This document shows positions 25,401 to 34,066 of a DNA stretch of 64,000 nt, piece by piece (positions within the stretch are counted from its first letter, which is position 1; the number at the start of each line of letters is the position of its first letter). The notes beneath the pieces were generated by a model that saw only the letters and a list, made by a program, of their open reading frames with translations, did not search any database and was not told where the DNA came from. The DNA is from Streptomyces clavuligerus (GTDB lineage: Bacteria > Actinomycetota > Actinomycetes > Streptomycetales > Streptomycetaceae). Location: the NCBI RefSeq assembly GCF_005519465.1, contig NZ_CP027858.1:2976001-3040000 (forward strand), read 5' to 3'. The position numbers and the translations under genes were made by a program.

Positions 25401-26150
25401 TCAGCCCACCAGCGAGACGCCCTGCCCCGTCCCCAGGAAGGTCAGCCCGGTCTCGTCCGCCTTGGCGCGGTTCAACGTGATCCCGCCCGGCAGGCCGTCG
25501 ATCCTCAGGTCGTAGTCCACGGCCCGGCGCAGCTCGGTGTCGAAGCCCGGGACGGGGATCTCGGGCAGGGAGTCGGCCTTCAGCCGTACCGTGCCGCTCT
25601 CCCCCGCCTCGATGGTGCTGTAGACCTCGATCTCCTCGTTGCCCAGCACGCCCTTGATCGCGTCGGGGATCGCGACGCCCGCGCCCTCCAGGAGCTGGAC
25701 CGACGGGCCCGTGACCTTGACCTGGCCCTTGGCGGCGCGCTCCGGGCCCGCGTAGCCGACGGTGGCCCCGCTCGGCGCGGACTTGGTCAGATCCTCGTAC
25801 GAGACCCGGGCGGAGCCCTCCGCGCGGGCGGCGGTGGCCGAGGCGAAGTTGCCGCCGATCCGTACATCGGCCAGCTCGGCCCGGACCTCGGAGACGGCGA
25901 CCGTGCGGCCACCGGCCGTGGCGTCGATGCCGGTGACGCTGACGTCGACCTCGTCGAGCTGCCTGTTCGCGATCTGGGTCAGGAAGGGAAAGCCCTTGAT
26001 GGAGACCTCGGGGGTGGCGGAGAGACCCTGCGTGGCCTTGATCCGGTCGGCTGCCTCACCCTCCGCGACATGGACCGCGATGCGGTCGGCGGCGACGAAG
26101 AGACCGCCGAGGACAACGGCCGTGATCAAGGTTATTCGCAGTGCACGCAT
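25401..26150 (-). CDS. LmeA-like (DUF2993) phospholipid-binding protein
   Basis: The 249-residue protein has an N-terminal signal or anchor (MRALRITLITAVVLGGLFVA) and a DUF2993 domain. LmeA of mycobacteria binds phospholipid and supports lipoglycan synthesis. The extracytoplasmic domain has the repeated pattern of alternating hydrophobic strands seen in the family, with FPFLTQIANRQLDEVDV near residue 55. I chose ATG 26150; a GTG five codons upstream is also possible. A strong terminator lies 180 bases upstream in the same direction, so it is a separate unit. Confidence 0.82.
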   Translation of the reverse strand: MRALRITLITAVVLGGLFVAADRIAVHVAEGEAADRIKATQGLSATPEVSIKGFPFLTQIANRQLDEVDVSVTGIDATAGGRTVAVSEVRAELADVRIGGNFASATAARAEGSARVSYEDLTKSAPSGATVGYAGPERAAKGQVKVTGPSVQLLEGAGVAIPDAIKGVLGNEEIEVYSTIEAGESGTVRLKADSLPEIPVPGFDTELRRAVDYDLRIDGLPGGITLNRAKADETGLTFLGTGQGVSLVG

Positions 26151-26333
26151 GGTCCGGTGGCCCACCTTCGTTCGTCCGTGTACGCGCGCCCCTCACCACG
26201 AACCGGAAGGCATGGTCCCGGAACGGCTGGACGACAACGCCTGTCCTCAGACATCGACGTCCGGGCGGACGCCTTGGTTCCTGACGCCCCGCGCCGGCCG
26301 GGTGCCGAGGGGCCGCCGAGGGGCGGAAAGAGA

Positions 26334-26371
26334 ACGGCACGGGCCCGGGACGCGGCCCGGGCCCGTGCCGT
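26334..26371. terminator. Strong terminator hairpin
   Basis: Sixteen-base perfect arms (26334-26349 and 26356-26371) flank a six-base loop. It lies just downstream of the P/Q/Y-rich membrane-protein gene. Confidence 0.8.
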
Positions 26372-26403
26372 CGGGGGCCGGGCGGACGGCCCGGCCCCGG
26401 GGG

Positions 26404-27852
26404 TCAGACGAGCACCCGGCCCAGCACGTAGAGCGCGGGCGCGGCGGCCGTCAGCGGCAGCGCGACCCCGGCGGTGAAGTGGACAAACCGCGACGGGTAG
26501 TCGTAGCTCGCCACCCGCAGCCCGATCAGGGCGAGAACCGCCGCCGACACACCCAGGACCCCGCCGTCGGCGGCGCCCAGCGAGAGCATTCCGGCGGTCG
26601 CCGCGCCCACCGCGCCGCCCGCGAGCAGCGAGGCCGCCACGGAGACGGGGCCGCGCGCCGGGAGCGCCCGGACCACGGTGGCCGCCGCGACGGCGCAGAC
26701 GCCCGCGACCACGGCCTTGTCCGGGGCGGCGAGATACGCGGTCGCGAGGATCGCCAGGGCCGCCGAGACGACCGTCGCCATGAGCCCGGACATCCGCTCG
26801 TCCGACGAGGCGCGGCTGCGGAGCGTGAGCACGATACCGATCAGCACCCAGACGCCGAGCGTGCCGAGGATGGCGGTCGGCGCGTTCTCGCGGCCCGCCG
26901 CCAGCAGGGCCGCGTCGGAGACCAGCGCGCCCGCGAAGGCGAGGGCGATGCCCTGGCGGGCGGGCCACATGCCGTTGAGCCGGAACCAGCCCGCGGCGGT
27001 GACGGCCTGGAGCAGGACGAGGGGGACGAGCAGCGCGGAGGTGTGGATCGCGGCGCCCACCGCGAGCAGCAGCGAGAGTCCCGCGGTCACGGCGGCGGGC
27101 TGGATGCCCGGCGGGATGATCGGCGAGCGGCCCTCGGCCCGGGCGCGCTGGGCGGCGGTGAGGCGGACGGCGCCACCGGTGGTGGGGGTGGTGTAGCCGT
27201 CGGGCCCGGTGGGCGGAGCGGGCGGCGCCGGGGCGGGCGCGGGAGCCTGCTCGTACGGGGCGGCGGGAGCCTCGGGCGGCAGCGGACGGCCCCCCGTCCC
27301 GTTGTGGGGACCACCGGCGGCGGGCGTCCCGTACCCGGCGGGACCGTCGGTCACGGGCGGCAGATACGCGGTCTGCCCGTCGGCGTGCCCCGGCGCGGCC
27401 CCGTGCGGGGCGGGGGGCTCAGAGCGCAGGACGGGCTGGTACGAGGTGTCCCAGGTCTCCCCCTCCCAGGTCTGGGCGGCGCCCTCCTGCGGCACGGGCG
27501 CGGGCTGCGGATACGCCTGCGGCTGCCCGTACGGCTGCGGCTGCGGCACCCCGTACGGCGTCTGCTGCTGATAGGGCTGCTGCTGATAGGGGTTCCCACC
27601 GCTGTACGGGTCCTGCGGCGCGTACGGCTGATGCTGATGCGTCGGCGGCTGATGCGTCGGCTGCGGATGGGACGGCTGCTGCTGATACGCGGACCGCGCG
27701 TGGGTCGCCTGCGCGTCCGTCGGCTGCTGATGGCCCGGGTACTCCGGGTATCCCTGATACGGGTCGTCCGGCCCGGGATAGGGCCCCGGGTACGGCCCCC
27801 GGTCCGCCGGATGGGGCTGCTGCCCGTACGGATACTGCTGATCACTGCTCAT
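26404..27852 (-). CDS. Multi-pass membrane protein with Pro/Gln/Tyr-rich N-terminus
   Basis: This 482-residue protein has a disordered N-terminal half (about 1-255) dominated by Pro, Gln, Tyr and Gly in repeats such as YQQQPY and PYPGPYPGP. A hydrophobic C-terminal half follows with about eight to ten transmembrane segments, starting near VRLTAAQRARAEGRSPIIPPG. The hydrophobic half has no motif I recognise. It lies 10 bases after the MoaD-like gene, so the two are co-transcribed. A strong hairpin terminates the unit. Disordered P/Q/Y tails on actinobacterial membrane proteins often mediate assembly, but that is only an analogy. Confidence 0.75.
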   Translation of the reverse strand: MSSDQQYPYGQQPHPADRGPYPGPYPGPDDPYQGYPEYPGHQQPTDAQATHARSAYQQQPSHPQPTHQPPTHQHQPYAPQDPYSGGNPYQQQPYQQQTPYGVPQPQPYGQPQAYPQPAPVPQEGAAQTWEGETWDTSYQPVLRSEPPAPHGAAPGHADGQTAYLPPVTDGPAGYGTPAAGGPHNGTGGRPLPPEAPAAPYEQAPAPAPAPPAPPTGPDGYTTPTTGGAVRLTAAQRARAEGRSPIIPPGIQPAAVTAGLSLLLAVGAAIHTSALLVPLVLLQAVTAAGWFRLNGMWPARQGIALAFAGALVSDAALLAAGRENAPTAILGTLGVWVLIGIVLTLRSRASSDERMSGLMATVVSAALAILATAYLAAPDKAVVAGVCAVAAATVVRALPARGPVSVAASLLAGGAVGAATAGMLSLGAADGGVLGVSAAVLALIGLRVASYDYPSRFVHFTAGVALPLTAAAPALYVLGRVLV

Positions 27853-27862
27853 GCTGTGCGGT

Positions 27863-28117
27863 TCACCCTCCTGCGAACGGCGGGAGCACCTCGACCGTGC
27901 CGCCGTCGACCAGCCGTACGGTCTCATGGGCCCGGTTCCCGACGGGTGCGCCGTCGACCAGGAACGAGCACCGCTCCAGGACCCGCGTCAGCTCCCCGGG
28001 GTGCCGCTGACACACCACCGTCAGCGCCTCGGCGAGCGTCCCCGCCGTGTACGGCTCCTCCGCCGTCCCGGCCGCCGCCTTGGCTGCGGCCCAGTAGCGG
28101 ATCGTCCCCGCCGGCAT
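27863..28117 (-). CDS. MoaD/ThiS-family small sulfur-carrier protein
   Basis: The 84-residue protein has the ubiquitin-like fold of MoaD/ThiS and ends in the diagnostic Gly-Gly (PPFAGG), the site of adenylation and thiocarboxylation. MoaD carries sulfur into molybdopterin. No other molybdenum-cofactor gene is nearby, so it may serve another pathway. The ATG has GAAGGGAG six to ten bases upstream. It forms an operon with the membrane-protein gene 10 bases downstream and is divergent from glnR. Confidence 0.85.
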   Translation of the reverse strand: MPAGTIRYWAAAKAAAGTAEEPYTAGTLAEALTVVCQRHPGELTRVLERCSFLVDGAPVGNRAHETVRLVDGGTVEVLPPFAGG

Positions 28118-28589
28118 GCGCGACTCCCTTCGTCGGCATCCATCATGAGCCATCCCACGGGGCCGTGGGCCCGGTCGGCCGGGCCGCCGTGCCGGTGCCG
28201 CCGGGTCGCACGGGGTCCCGCGGTGTCCGCCGCCGGGCTTCGCTCCGAGCGCCGTACGAGGTATTAAGGGTATGAAGGAGAGTACGGGTGGTTTCGCTCC
28301 GGGAGTCCCCGGGAAGCGCACCGGGGTCCGGAGTATGAACGGACCCTCTGGCGCGGGCCCCATCTGCGTTATGGTGGCCGGAAGAGGACTCGGGCGACGC
28401 AGCCCCCGGGTCCTTTTGTGTTTCCTGCTCGTTGTTACAGGCAGGTGAACCAACCGTACGAAGCAGGCCGCGTACATGTCCTCGCGGGGACCGAGGAGGA
28501 ACCGACGCAATGGGCGAGCGAACCGTGCACAGCCGAAGGCGCCACCACCGCGGGACGGCGCCGCGGGCACCCCGGGCGGGAGGCGCGCG
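28118..28589. other. Divergent moaD-like/glnR control region
   Basis: This 472-base region contains a TATGGT box (28371-28376), an intrinsic terminator-like hairpin (28387-28418), a 25-codon frame (28372-28449) and GTTAC...GTGAAC (about 28434-28451), which loosely resembles a GlnR site. The left half has an AT-richer patch around 28255-28285 that could hold the moaD-like promoter. Confidence 0.5.
28387..28418 (+). terminator. Intrinsic terminator or attenuator in the glnR 5' region
   Basis: GGACTCGGG (28387-28395) pairs with CCCGGGTCC (28406-28414) and is followed by TTTT and a T-rich run. It faces towards glnR, 170 bases ahead of the start codon. It could attenuate glnR or end a short RNA. 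Confidence 0.65.
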
Positions 28590-29357
28590 ATGAGTTCCCT
28601 GCTCCTGCTGACCAACGCCCTCCAGCCCTCGACGGAGGTCCTGCCCGCCCTGGGGCTGCTGCTGCACTCCGTGCGGGTGGCCCCCGCCGAGGGCCCCGCC
28701 CTCGTGGACACGCCCGGCGCCGACGCGATCCTGGTCGACGGGCGCCGCGATCTGCCGCAGGTGCGCTCCCTCTGTCAACTGCTGCGCTCCACCGGCCCCG
28801 GCTGTCCGCTGATCCTGGTGGTGACCGAGGGCGGGCTCGCCGCCGTCACCGCCGACTGGGGCATCGACGACGTCCTGCTCGACACGGCGGGCCCGGCGGA
28901 GGTCGAGGCCCGGCTGCGGCTGGCCCTGGGCCGCCGCCAGATCGGTCTGGACGACTCCCCCATGGAGATCCGCAACGGTGATCTCTCGGTCGACGAGGCC
29001 ACCTACAGCGCGAAGCTCAAGGGCCGGGTGCTGGATCTGACCTTCAAGGAGTTCGAGCTGCTGAAGTATCTGGCGCAGCACCCGGGCCGGGTCTTCACCC
29101 GCGCCCAGCTCCTCCAGGAGGTCTGGGGCTACGACTACTTCGGCGGGACCCGCACCGTCGATGTCCATGTACGGCGTCTTCGCGCCAAGCTGGGCCCGGA
29201 GCACGAGTCGCTCATCGGCACCGTGCGGAATGTTGGATACCGCTTCGTCTCGCCGGAGAAGGTCGAACGGGAGGCGACGGAGGCCGCCGCGGCGGCGGAC
29301 CGTCCGGAGCAGGTCACGAAGCGGCACAAGACCGCCGTACGCCCTGCCCAGCGGTAG
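28590..29357 (+). CDS. glnR: Global nitrogen regulator GlnR
   Basis: GlnR is the OmpR-family master regulator of nitrogen metabolism in Streptomyces, controlling glutamine synthetases, ammonium transport and nitrate/nitrite genes. The 255-residue protein has an atypical receiver domain (about 1-120, with [11 protein letters not shown] around the conserved Asp) and a winged-helix C-terminus (about 128-225: [34 protein letters not shown]). It usually acts without a phosphorylating kinase, and none is adjacent. GGGAGG precedes the ATG by six bases. An in-frame ATG at 28476 is too far upstream to fit the family. A terminator-like hairpin lies in the leader. Confidence 0.95.
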   Translation: MSSLLLLTNALQPSTEVLPALGLLLHSVRVAPAEGPALVDTPGADAILVDGRRDLPQVRSLCQLLRSTGPGCPLILVVTEGGLAAVTADWGIDDVLLDTAGPAEVEARLRLALGRRQIGLDDSPMEIRNGDLSVDEATYSAKLKGRVLDLTFKEFELLKYLAQHPGRVFTRAQLLQEVWGYDYFGGTRTVDVHVRRLRAKLGPEHESLIGTVRNVGYRFVSPEKVEREATEAAAAADRPEQVTKRHKTAVRPAQR

Positions 29358-29368
29358 GTCACCCCGCG

Positions 29369-29374
29369 TAGACT
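29369..29374 (+). promoter_or_regulatory. -10 box TAGACT, leaderless promoter of the LacI gene
   Basis: TAGACT ends seven bases before the GTG at 29382 and lies 12 bases after the glnR stop, so the LacI gene can be transcribed independently of glnR. Confidence 0.55.
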
Positions 29375-29381
29375 GCCGCGC

Positions 29382-30404
29382 GTGGCCAAGGTGACGCGGG
29401 ACGATGTTGCGCGACTGGCGGGGACTTCGACCGCCGTCGTCAGCTACGTCATCAACAACGGACCCCGGCCGGTCGCCCCGGCCACACGGGAGCGAGTACT
29501 CGCCGCGATCAAGGAGCTGGGATACCGGCCCGACCGGGTCGCGCAGGCGATGGCGTCCCGCCGGACGGATCTCATAGGCATGATCGTCCCGGATGCCCGG
29601 CAGCCGTTCTTCGCGGAGATGGCCCATGCCGTGGAACAGGCGGCGGCCGAGCGCGGAAAGATGGTCCTCGTCGGCAACTCGGACTACCGCAGGGAGCGCG
29701 AGGTCCACTATCTGCGGGCCTTCCTCGGGATGCGGGTGGCCGGTCTGGTGCTGATCAGCCAGGGGCTCACCGAGCAGGCCGCGCAGGAGATCGAGGCGTG
29801 GGAGGCCCGGGTGGTGCTGCTCCACGAGCGGCCCGAGGGCGTGGACGACGTCGCCGTCGTCACCGACGACATCGGCGGCGCGCAACTGGCGACCCGTCAT
29901 CTGCTGGAGCACGGCAACGCGTATGTGACCTGCTTCGGCGGCCCCGACACGACCCCGCCGGTCGGCGACCCCGTCACCGACCATGTGGAGGGCTGGCGGC
30001 GCGCGATGGTGGAGTCGGGCCGCTCGGTCGAAGGCCGTTTGGTGAAGGCCCCGTTCAACCGCTATGAGGCGTATCAGGTCGCCCTGGAGCTGCTGTCCGG
30101 GCCCGACCGGCCGCCCGCGATCTTCTGTGCCACCGACGACCAGGCCATCGGGGTGCTGCGCGCGGCGCGCGAACTGCGCATCGACGTTCCGCGCGAGCTG
30201 GCGGTGGCGGGCTTCGACGACGTCAAGGAAGCCCATCTCACCGACCCGCCGCTGACCACCGTCTCCTCCGACCGCCCGGCGATGGCGCGCGCCGCCGTCG
30301 ATCTCGTCCTGGACGAGGGGCTGCGGCTCGCCGGTTCGCGGCGGGAGCGGGTCCGCCAGTTCCCGTCCGGTCTGGTGATCCGGCGCTCCTGCGGCTGCGG
30401 CTGA
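29382..30404 (+). CDS. LacI-family transcriptional regulator
   Basis: The 340-residue protein has the LacI helix-turn-helix ([19 protein letters not shown], residues about 7-25), a hinge, and a periplasmic-binding-protein-like sensor domain (about 60-325). It ends in Cys-Gly-Cys-Gly. Sugar operons are the usual targets, but none is adjacent, so the ligand is unknown. The GTG start is supported by the TAGACT box. Its 3' side carries two 59-bp repeats. Confidence 0.9.
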   Translation: MAKVTRDDVARLAGTSTAVVSYVINNGPRPVAPATRERVLAAIKELGYRPDRVAQAMASRRTDLIGMIVPDARQPFFAEMAHAVEQAAAERGKMVLVGNSDYRREREVHYLRAFLGMRVAGLVLISQGLTEQAAQEIEAWEARVVLLHERPEGVDDVAVVTDDIGGAQLATRHLLEHGNAYVTCFGGPDTTPPVGDPVTDHVEGWRRAMVESGRSVEGRLVKAPFNRYEAYQVALELLSGPDRPPAIFCATDDQAIGVLRAARELRIDVPRELAVAGFDDVKEAHLTDPPLTTVSSDRPAMARAAVDLVLDEGLRLAGSRRERVRQFPSGLVIRRSCGCG

Positions 30405-30420
30405 CCCACCGGGCCGCCGG

Positions 30421-30607
30421 AGCCCCTTCTCACCGGACCACCGTGTCAGCGGGCCGCCGGGGCCACCGGGCCGCCGTGGTCATCGGACCGCCGGGACCTA
30501 CCGGGCCGTCGGCCACGGGCCCCGGGCCGCCGTGTCACCGGCCGCCGGGGCTCCTTCTCACCCGACCACCGTGTCAGCGGGCCGCCGGGGCCACCGGACC
30601 GCCGTGG
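30421..30607. repeat. Two 59-bp direct repeats after the LacI gene
   Basis: Copies at 30421-30479 and 30549-30607 differ at only a few positions and are separated by 69 bases of related GGCCGCCGGGGCC-type sequence. The region lies between the convergent LacI and zinc-ribbon genes. Confidence 0.8.
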
Positions 30608-30616
30608 GACCACGTC

Positions 30617-30904
30617 TCACCCGCCGCACTCCGCCGCCGACAGCGCGGACCCGCACTCGGGGCACCCCCGCCGCCGCACCTCGGCCAGCCTGCCGTGGAC
30701 GTCGTACCCGAAGGTCTCCGTGACGAGCCCGCCGCAGCGGGGGGTCGCGCAGACTCTGCTCGCCTCCCGGACGCCCAGCACCGGACCGGCGACGGTCGAG
30801 CAGTCGCAGAAGAGGCAGGGGAACGGATGCAGCCCCGCCGCGTTCTCGACATGGGCGACGGCGTCGGGACGCTTGCACCAGGGACAGAACCAGGCCATCT
30901 CCAC
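30617..30904 (-). CDS. Cys-rich zinc-ribbon protein
   Basis: This 95-residue protein has at least ten cysteines in zinc-ribbon-like pairs: CPWC near residue 7, CLFCDC near 30, CATPRCGG near 52, and CPECGS near 81. It is probably a small zinc-binding protein, possibly nucleic-acid-associated. Third positions are about 90% G/C, supporting a real gene. The start could be GTG 30904 or the ATG two codons later; the ribosome-binding site is weak. I do not recognise a named family. It converges on the LacI gene. Confidence 0.6.
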   Translation of the reverse strand: MEMAWFCPWCKRPDAVAHVENAAGLHPFPCLFCDCSTVAGPVLGVREASRVCATPRCGGLVTETFGYDVHGRLAEVRRRGCPECGSALSAAECGG

Positions 30905-31203
30905 CCACTCGGCCGAACGGCAGCTCTGCCGAGATCATGCGCCCCGCACCCGGGCGCCGGGCCGCGGTCCGGGCGGATTCACTCGTCGGTGATGTGTACG
31001 GGTGGCCCGCGCGCCGATGGTGCGGCGGACGGCCCCCGGGCCCGGTGCCGTCCGGGACCGGGCCTTGCGATCCGACCGGTGCCCGTCATTCCGCGAGGTT
31101 TTCCGGACAGCGTCCGACGGCTGTCTCCCCATCCCCGGCGCCGCTTGCTACATACTCCGCAGCCGTCCGGAAGACCCTCCGGAGCACCCGTGGAAGGAGC
31201 GGC
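30905..31203. other. Intergenic region before the ChW-repeat gene
   Basis: These 299 bases separate the divergent zinc-ribbon and ChW-repeat genes. They contain an inverted repeat GACAGC-N8-GCTGTC (31106-31125) and a TACATACT at about 31147-31154 that may serve as the -10 region of the ChW-repeat gene. Confidence 0.45.
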
Positions 31204-31791
31204 ATGAACCAGCCGGGAAGCAGGGGAACGGTACGCGCGCTGCTGGCGCTCGGGCTCGTCGGCGCTTTCGGGTTCGCGGGCGCGGGGACGGCCGCGCAGG
31301 CGCAGGAGCGGGTGTCCGGGGCGGGCGGGTACGCCGCCGGGACGACCGCCGCCGAGGCGCTGCGGGCCGAGCTGGGCAGGCGCGGGACGGCGGCGGCCCG
31401 GTCCGTCTGCTACCGCGCCCATGTCACCGGCATCGGCTGGCTCGCGCCCGTCTGCAACGGCGGTCTCGCCGGGAGCGTCGGGGGCAACAGGGCCGTCGAG
31501 GCGGTGGAGATCGCGACCTCGGAGACCGGCGGCATCTGCGCCGGCGCCCATCTGGCGGACCTCGGCTGGGAGCGCACGCGGTGCGCCCCGAACGGCGCGT
31601 CGGTCACCGTCGGCACCACCGGGGAGTCCCGCGCGATGGAGGCGCTGACGCTGGAGACCGGTCTCGGGGCGATGGCCGCGCAGGGGCATGTGCAGGACCT
31701 CGGCTGGATGGAGCCCCAGGCCGGTCTCAGCGTGACCGTGGGGACGACGGGCCGGCACAAGCGGCTGGAGGCCATCCGGGTCTGGGTCTGA
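31204..31791 (+). CDS. Secreted protein with ChW repeats
   Basis: The 195-residue protein has a Sec signal peptide (cleavage near AQA, residue 33) and three ChW (clostridial hydrophobic with Trp) repeats. These begin HVTGIGWLAPVC, HLADLGWERTRC and HVQDLGWMEPQ, each followed about 20 residues later by a Val/Gly-rich strand and an R/K-x-EAI-type end. ChW domains are found in secreted proteins thought to bind cell-wall material or host ligands. AAGGAG lies five bases upstream of the ATG. It is monocistronic by spacing. Two to three Cys may form a disulfide. Confidence 0.85.
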   Translation: MNQPGSRGTVRALLALGLVGAFGFAGAGTAAQAQERVSGAGGYAAGTTAAEALRAELGRRGTAAARSVCYRAHVTGIGWLAPVCNGGLAGSVGGNRAVEAVEIATSETGGICAGAHLADLGWERTRCAPNGASVTVGTTGESRAMEALTLETGLGAMAAQGHVQDLGWMEPQAGLSVTVGTTGRHKRLEAIRVWV

Positions 31792-32055
31792 CGCGTCCGG
31801 CTCCGTCCGCCGCCGAGCGGGCCCCGGCCCCGAGCAGGTCGGGGGCCGGTGCACAGGGGGCCGGGTGCACAGGGGGCCCGGACACGACCCGGTCCGACCC
31901 TGCCCGGGGTCGGCGCCCGGCGGCCCGGTGGGGCCGCTCCCGGAGTCCGGCCCCCGCGGGACCCCGGACGCGCTCAGGACGTTCCCCTCCGGTTCTGCGG
32001 CGCTTCTCAGCGGTGGCTCAGACAGTTCTCATCCAGCGGCGCGAGAGTCGTGAGC
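31792..32055. other. Intergenic region between the ChW-repeat and protease genes
   Basis: The left part has a hairpin around 31822-31846 (CGGCCCCGA / TCGGGGGCCG) and a tandem GGTGCACAGGGGG duplication near 31848-31878. The right part has TTCTCAGC and TTCTCATC boxes 20-25 bases apart that may be promoter or operator elements of the protease gene. Confidence 0.4.
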
Positions 32056-33054
32056 ATGACGGACCACTCCCACGACCCGCAGCAGCCCTGGACCTTCTCC
32101 CCCGACGCCGCCCACGGCGGGGCCCATGGTCCCGCCGCCTGCCCGCCGCCGCCCGCGCGGCCACCGGCCGGACCGGTCGCCCATGGCGTGCGCCGGGCCA
32201 AGCGGCCGGTCGCGCTGGTGCTCGCCGTCGCCGTGCTCGCGGCGGCCGTCGGCGGCGGCGCGGCCACCGTCCTCGACCGGGTGACCGGCCAGGAGACGGC
32301 CGTGACCAGCGCGGGCGTCCCCATCAACGGCACCCCGGTCGCCAGCGGCAACCAGGGGACGGTCGCCGGGGTGGCCGCGGCCGTCCTGCCCAGCACCGTC
32401 GAGATCCGTGCCGACACGACGGCCGGCGGGTCCACCGGCTCCGGCGTGATCATCACCTCCGACGGCGAGATCATCACCAACAACCATGTGATCTCCGGAG
32501 CGGACACGGTCTCCGTCCGGCTCAGCGACGGCCGGGTCCTCACCGCCGACGTGGTCGGCACCGACCCCGGCAAGGACCTGGCGCTGATCAAGGCGAGGGG
32601 CGCCAAGGGCCTCACGGCGGCGACCCTCGGCGAATCCGGCAAGCTCGCGGTCGGCGAGCAGGTCGTCGCCATCGGCTCCCCCGAGGGGCTGAGCAACACC
32701 GTGACCAGCGGAATCGTCTCGGCGCTCCATCGCGATGTGACCATCGCGGAGCAGCCGGGCCGGGAGCAGCGGCAGAACGACCGCTGGCCCTTCGAGTTCG
32801 GCGGGCAGCAGTTCAACGGGGACACCGGCGACCGCACCACCACCTACCAGGCGATCCAGACCGACGCGTCCCTCAACCCCGGCAACTCCGGCGGCGCGCT
32901 GATCAACATGCGCGGGGAGATCATCGGGATCAACTCGGCCATGTACTCCCCCGCGGGCGCGAGCGGTGCCGCGGGCAGTGTGGGGCTCGGCTTCGCCATC
33001 CCGTCCGACACCGTCACGAGCGTCCTCGGCGACCTCCGTGCCGGTGAGCGCTGA
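32056..33054 (+). CDS. HtrA-like membrane-anchored serine protease lacking PDZ
   Basis: The 332-residue protein has a cytoplasmic Pro/His-rich N-terminus, one transmembrane helix (about 52-70), and an extracytoplasmic trypsin-like domain. The triad is His144 in TNNHVIS, Asp174 in GKDLALIK and Ser278 in [12 protein letters not shown] domain is absent: the protein ends about 20 residues after the protease core with LGDLRAGER. HtrA-type enzymes degrade misfolded envelope proteins. It lies upstream of a two-component system on the same strand. The start is ATG 32056, with a possible GTG two codons earlier. A minisatellite lies downstream. Confidence 0.88.
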   Translation: MTDHSHDPQQPWTFSPDAAHGGAHGPAACPPPPARPPAGPVAHGVRRAKRPVALVLAVAVLAAAVGGGAATVLDRVTGQETAVTSAGVPINGTPVASGNQGTVAGVAAAVLPSTVEIRADTTAGGSTGSGVIITSDGEIITNNHVISGADTVSVRLSDGRVLTADVVGTDPGKDLALIKARGAKGLTAATLGESGKLAVGEQVVAIGSPEGLSNTVTSGIVSALHRDVTIAEQPGREQRQNDRWPFEFGGQQFNGDTGDRTTTYQAIQTDASLNPGNSGGALINMRGEIIGINSAMYSPAGASGAAGSVGLGFAIPSDTVTSVLGDLRAGER

Positions 33055-33102
33055 ACCGGGCGGTTCGCCGGGCGGCCTCCCGGGCGGCCCCGGGGGCTTC
33101 CC

Positions 33103-33246
33103 GTACAGGCGGGACGGACCGCACCCGGCACCCGAGGCGTACAGGTGGGACGGACCGCACCCGGCACCCGAGGCGTACAGGTGGGACGGACCGCACCCGG
33201 CACCCGAGGCGTACAGGTGGGACGGACCGCACCCGGCACCCGAGGG
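33103..33246. repeat. Four tandem 36-bp repeats
   Basis: Near-perfect units start at 33103, 33139, 33175 and 33211. They are followed by degenerate GGTACGAGG repeats up to about 33280. The array lies between the HtrA-like and response-regulator genes; the period is a multiple of three, so frames stay open through it on both strands. Confidence 0.92.
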
Positions 33247-33334
33247 GTACGGCCGGTACGAGGGGTACGAGGGGTACCACCCGTCCACCGGCGTCCTCTG
33301 CGGGGCCGGAGCCCTCCCGTGCGACGCTGGGGAC

Positions 33335-34066
33335 ATGACGACTCCCCGCGAAGGCGAACGCATCCTCATCGTCGACGACGAGCCCGCCGTCCGTGAGGCG
33401 CTTCAGCGCAGCCTCGCCTTCGAGGGCTACGCGACCGAGGTCGCCGTCGACGGGATCGATGCCCTCGCGAAAGCGGAGAGCTACCGTCCGGATCTGCTGG
33501 TGCTGGACATCCAGATGCCCCGGATGGACGGTCTGACCGCCGCCCGGCGGCTGCGCGCCACCGGCTCCACCGTCCCCGTCCTGATGCTGACCGCGCGGGA
33601 CACCGTCGGCGACCGCGTCACCGGGCTGGACGCCGGGGCCGACGACTACCTCGTCAAGCCCTTCGAACTGGACGAGCTGTTCGCCCGGATTCGGGCCCTG
33701 CTGCGCCGCAGCTCGTACGCGAGCGCCGCCGGGGACACCGCGTCCGGTGACGACGGCCACGAGATCCTCTCGTTCGCGGACCTCCGTATGGATCTGGCCA
33801 CCCGTGAGGTCCACCGGGGCGAACGGGCCGTGGAGCTGACCCGGACCGAGTTCACCCTCCTCGAACTCCTGCTGGCCCACCCCCGTCAGGTGCTGACCCG
33901 GGAGCAGATCCTCAAGTCCGTCTGGGGCTTCGACTTCGAGCCCACGTCGAACTCCCTCGATGTGTATGTGATGTATCTGCGGCGGAAGACCGAGGCGGGT
34001 GGCGAGCCCCGGATCGTGCACACCGTGCGCGGCGTGGGCTACGTCCTGCGCGGCGGTGAGGCGTGA
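33335..34066 (+). CDS. OmpR/PhoB-family response regulator
   Basis: The 243-residue protein has a receiver domain (about 8-120) with the phospho-acceptor Asp58 in [10 protein letters not shown] and the acidic pair Asp14/15. The winged helix (about 145-238) contains [26 protein letters not shown] sequence, typical of MprA-like regulators. It pairs with the overlapping histidine kinase (4-base GTGA overlap), so the two are translated together. In mycobacteria MprAB responds to envelope stress, and the HtrA-like protease just upstream suggests the same theme. I chose the ATG because the frame upstream is only minisatellite. Confidence 0.93.
   Translation: MTTPREGERILIVDDEPAVREALQRSLAFEGYATEVAVDGIDALAKAESYRPDLLVLDIQMPRMDGLTAARRLRATGSTVPVLMLTARDTVGDRVTGLDAGADDYLVKPFELDELFARIRALLRRSSYASAAGDTASGDDGHEILSFADLRMDLATREVHRGERAVELTRTEFTLLELLLAHPRQVLTREQILKSVWGFDFEPTSNSLDVYVMYLRRKTEAGGEPRIVHTVRGVGYVLRGGEA

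Noticed and set aside
28476..28589. N-terminal extension of GlnR from ATG 28476
   Set aside because: It would add 38 Arg/Pro-rich residues not typical of GlnR, and GGGAGG marks the 28590 start.
33103..33246. CRISPR array
   Set aside because: The 36-bp units are directly adjacent with no spacers and no cas genes are present.
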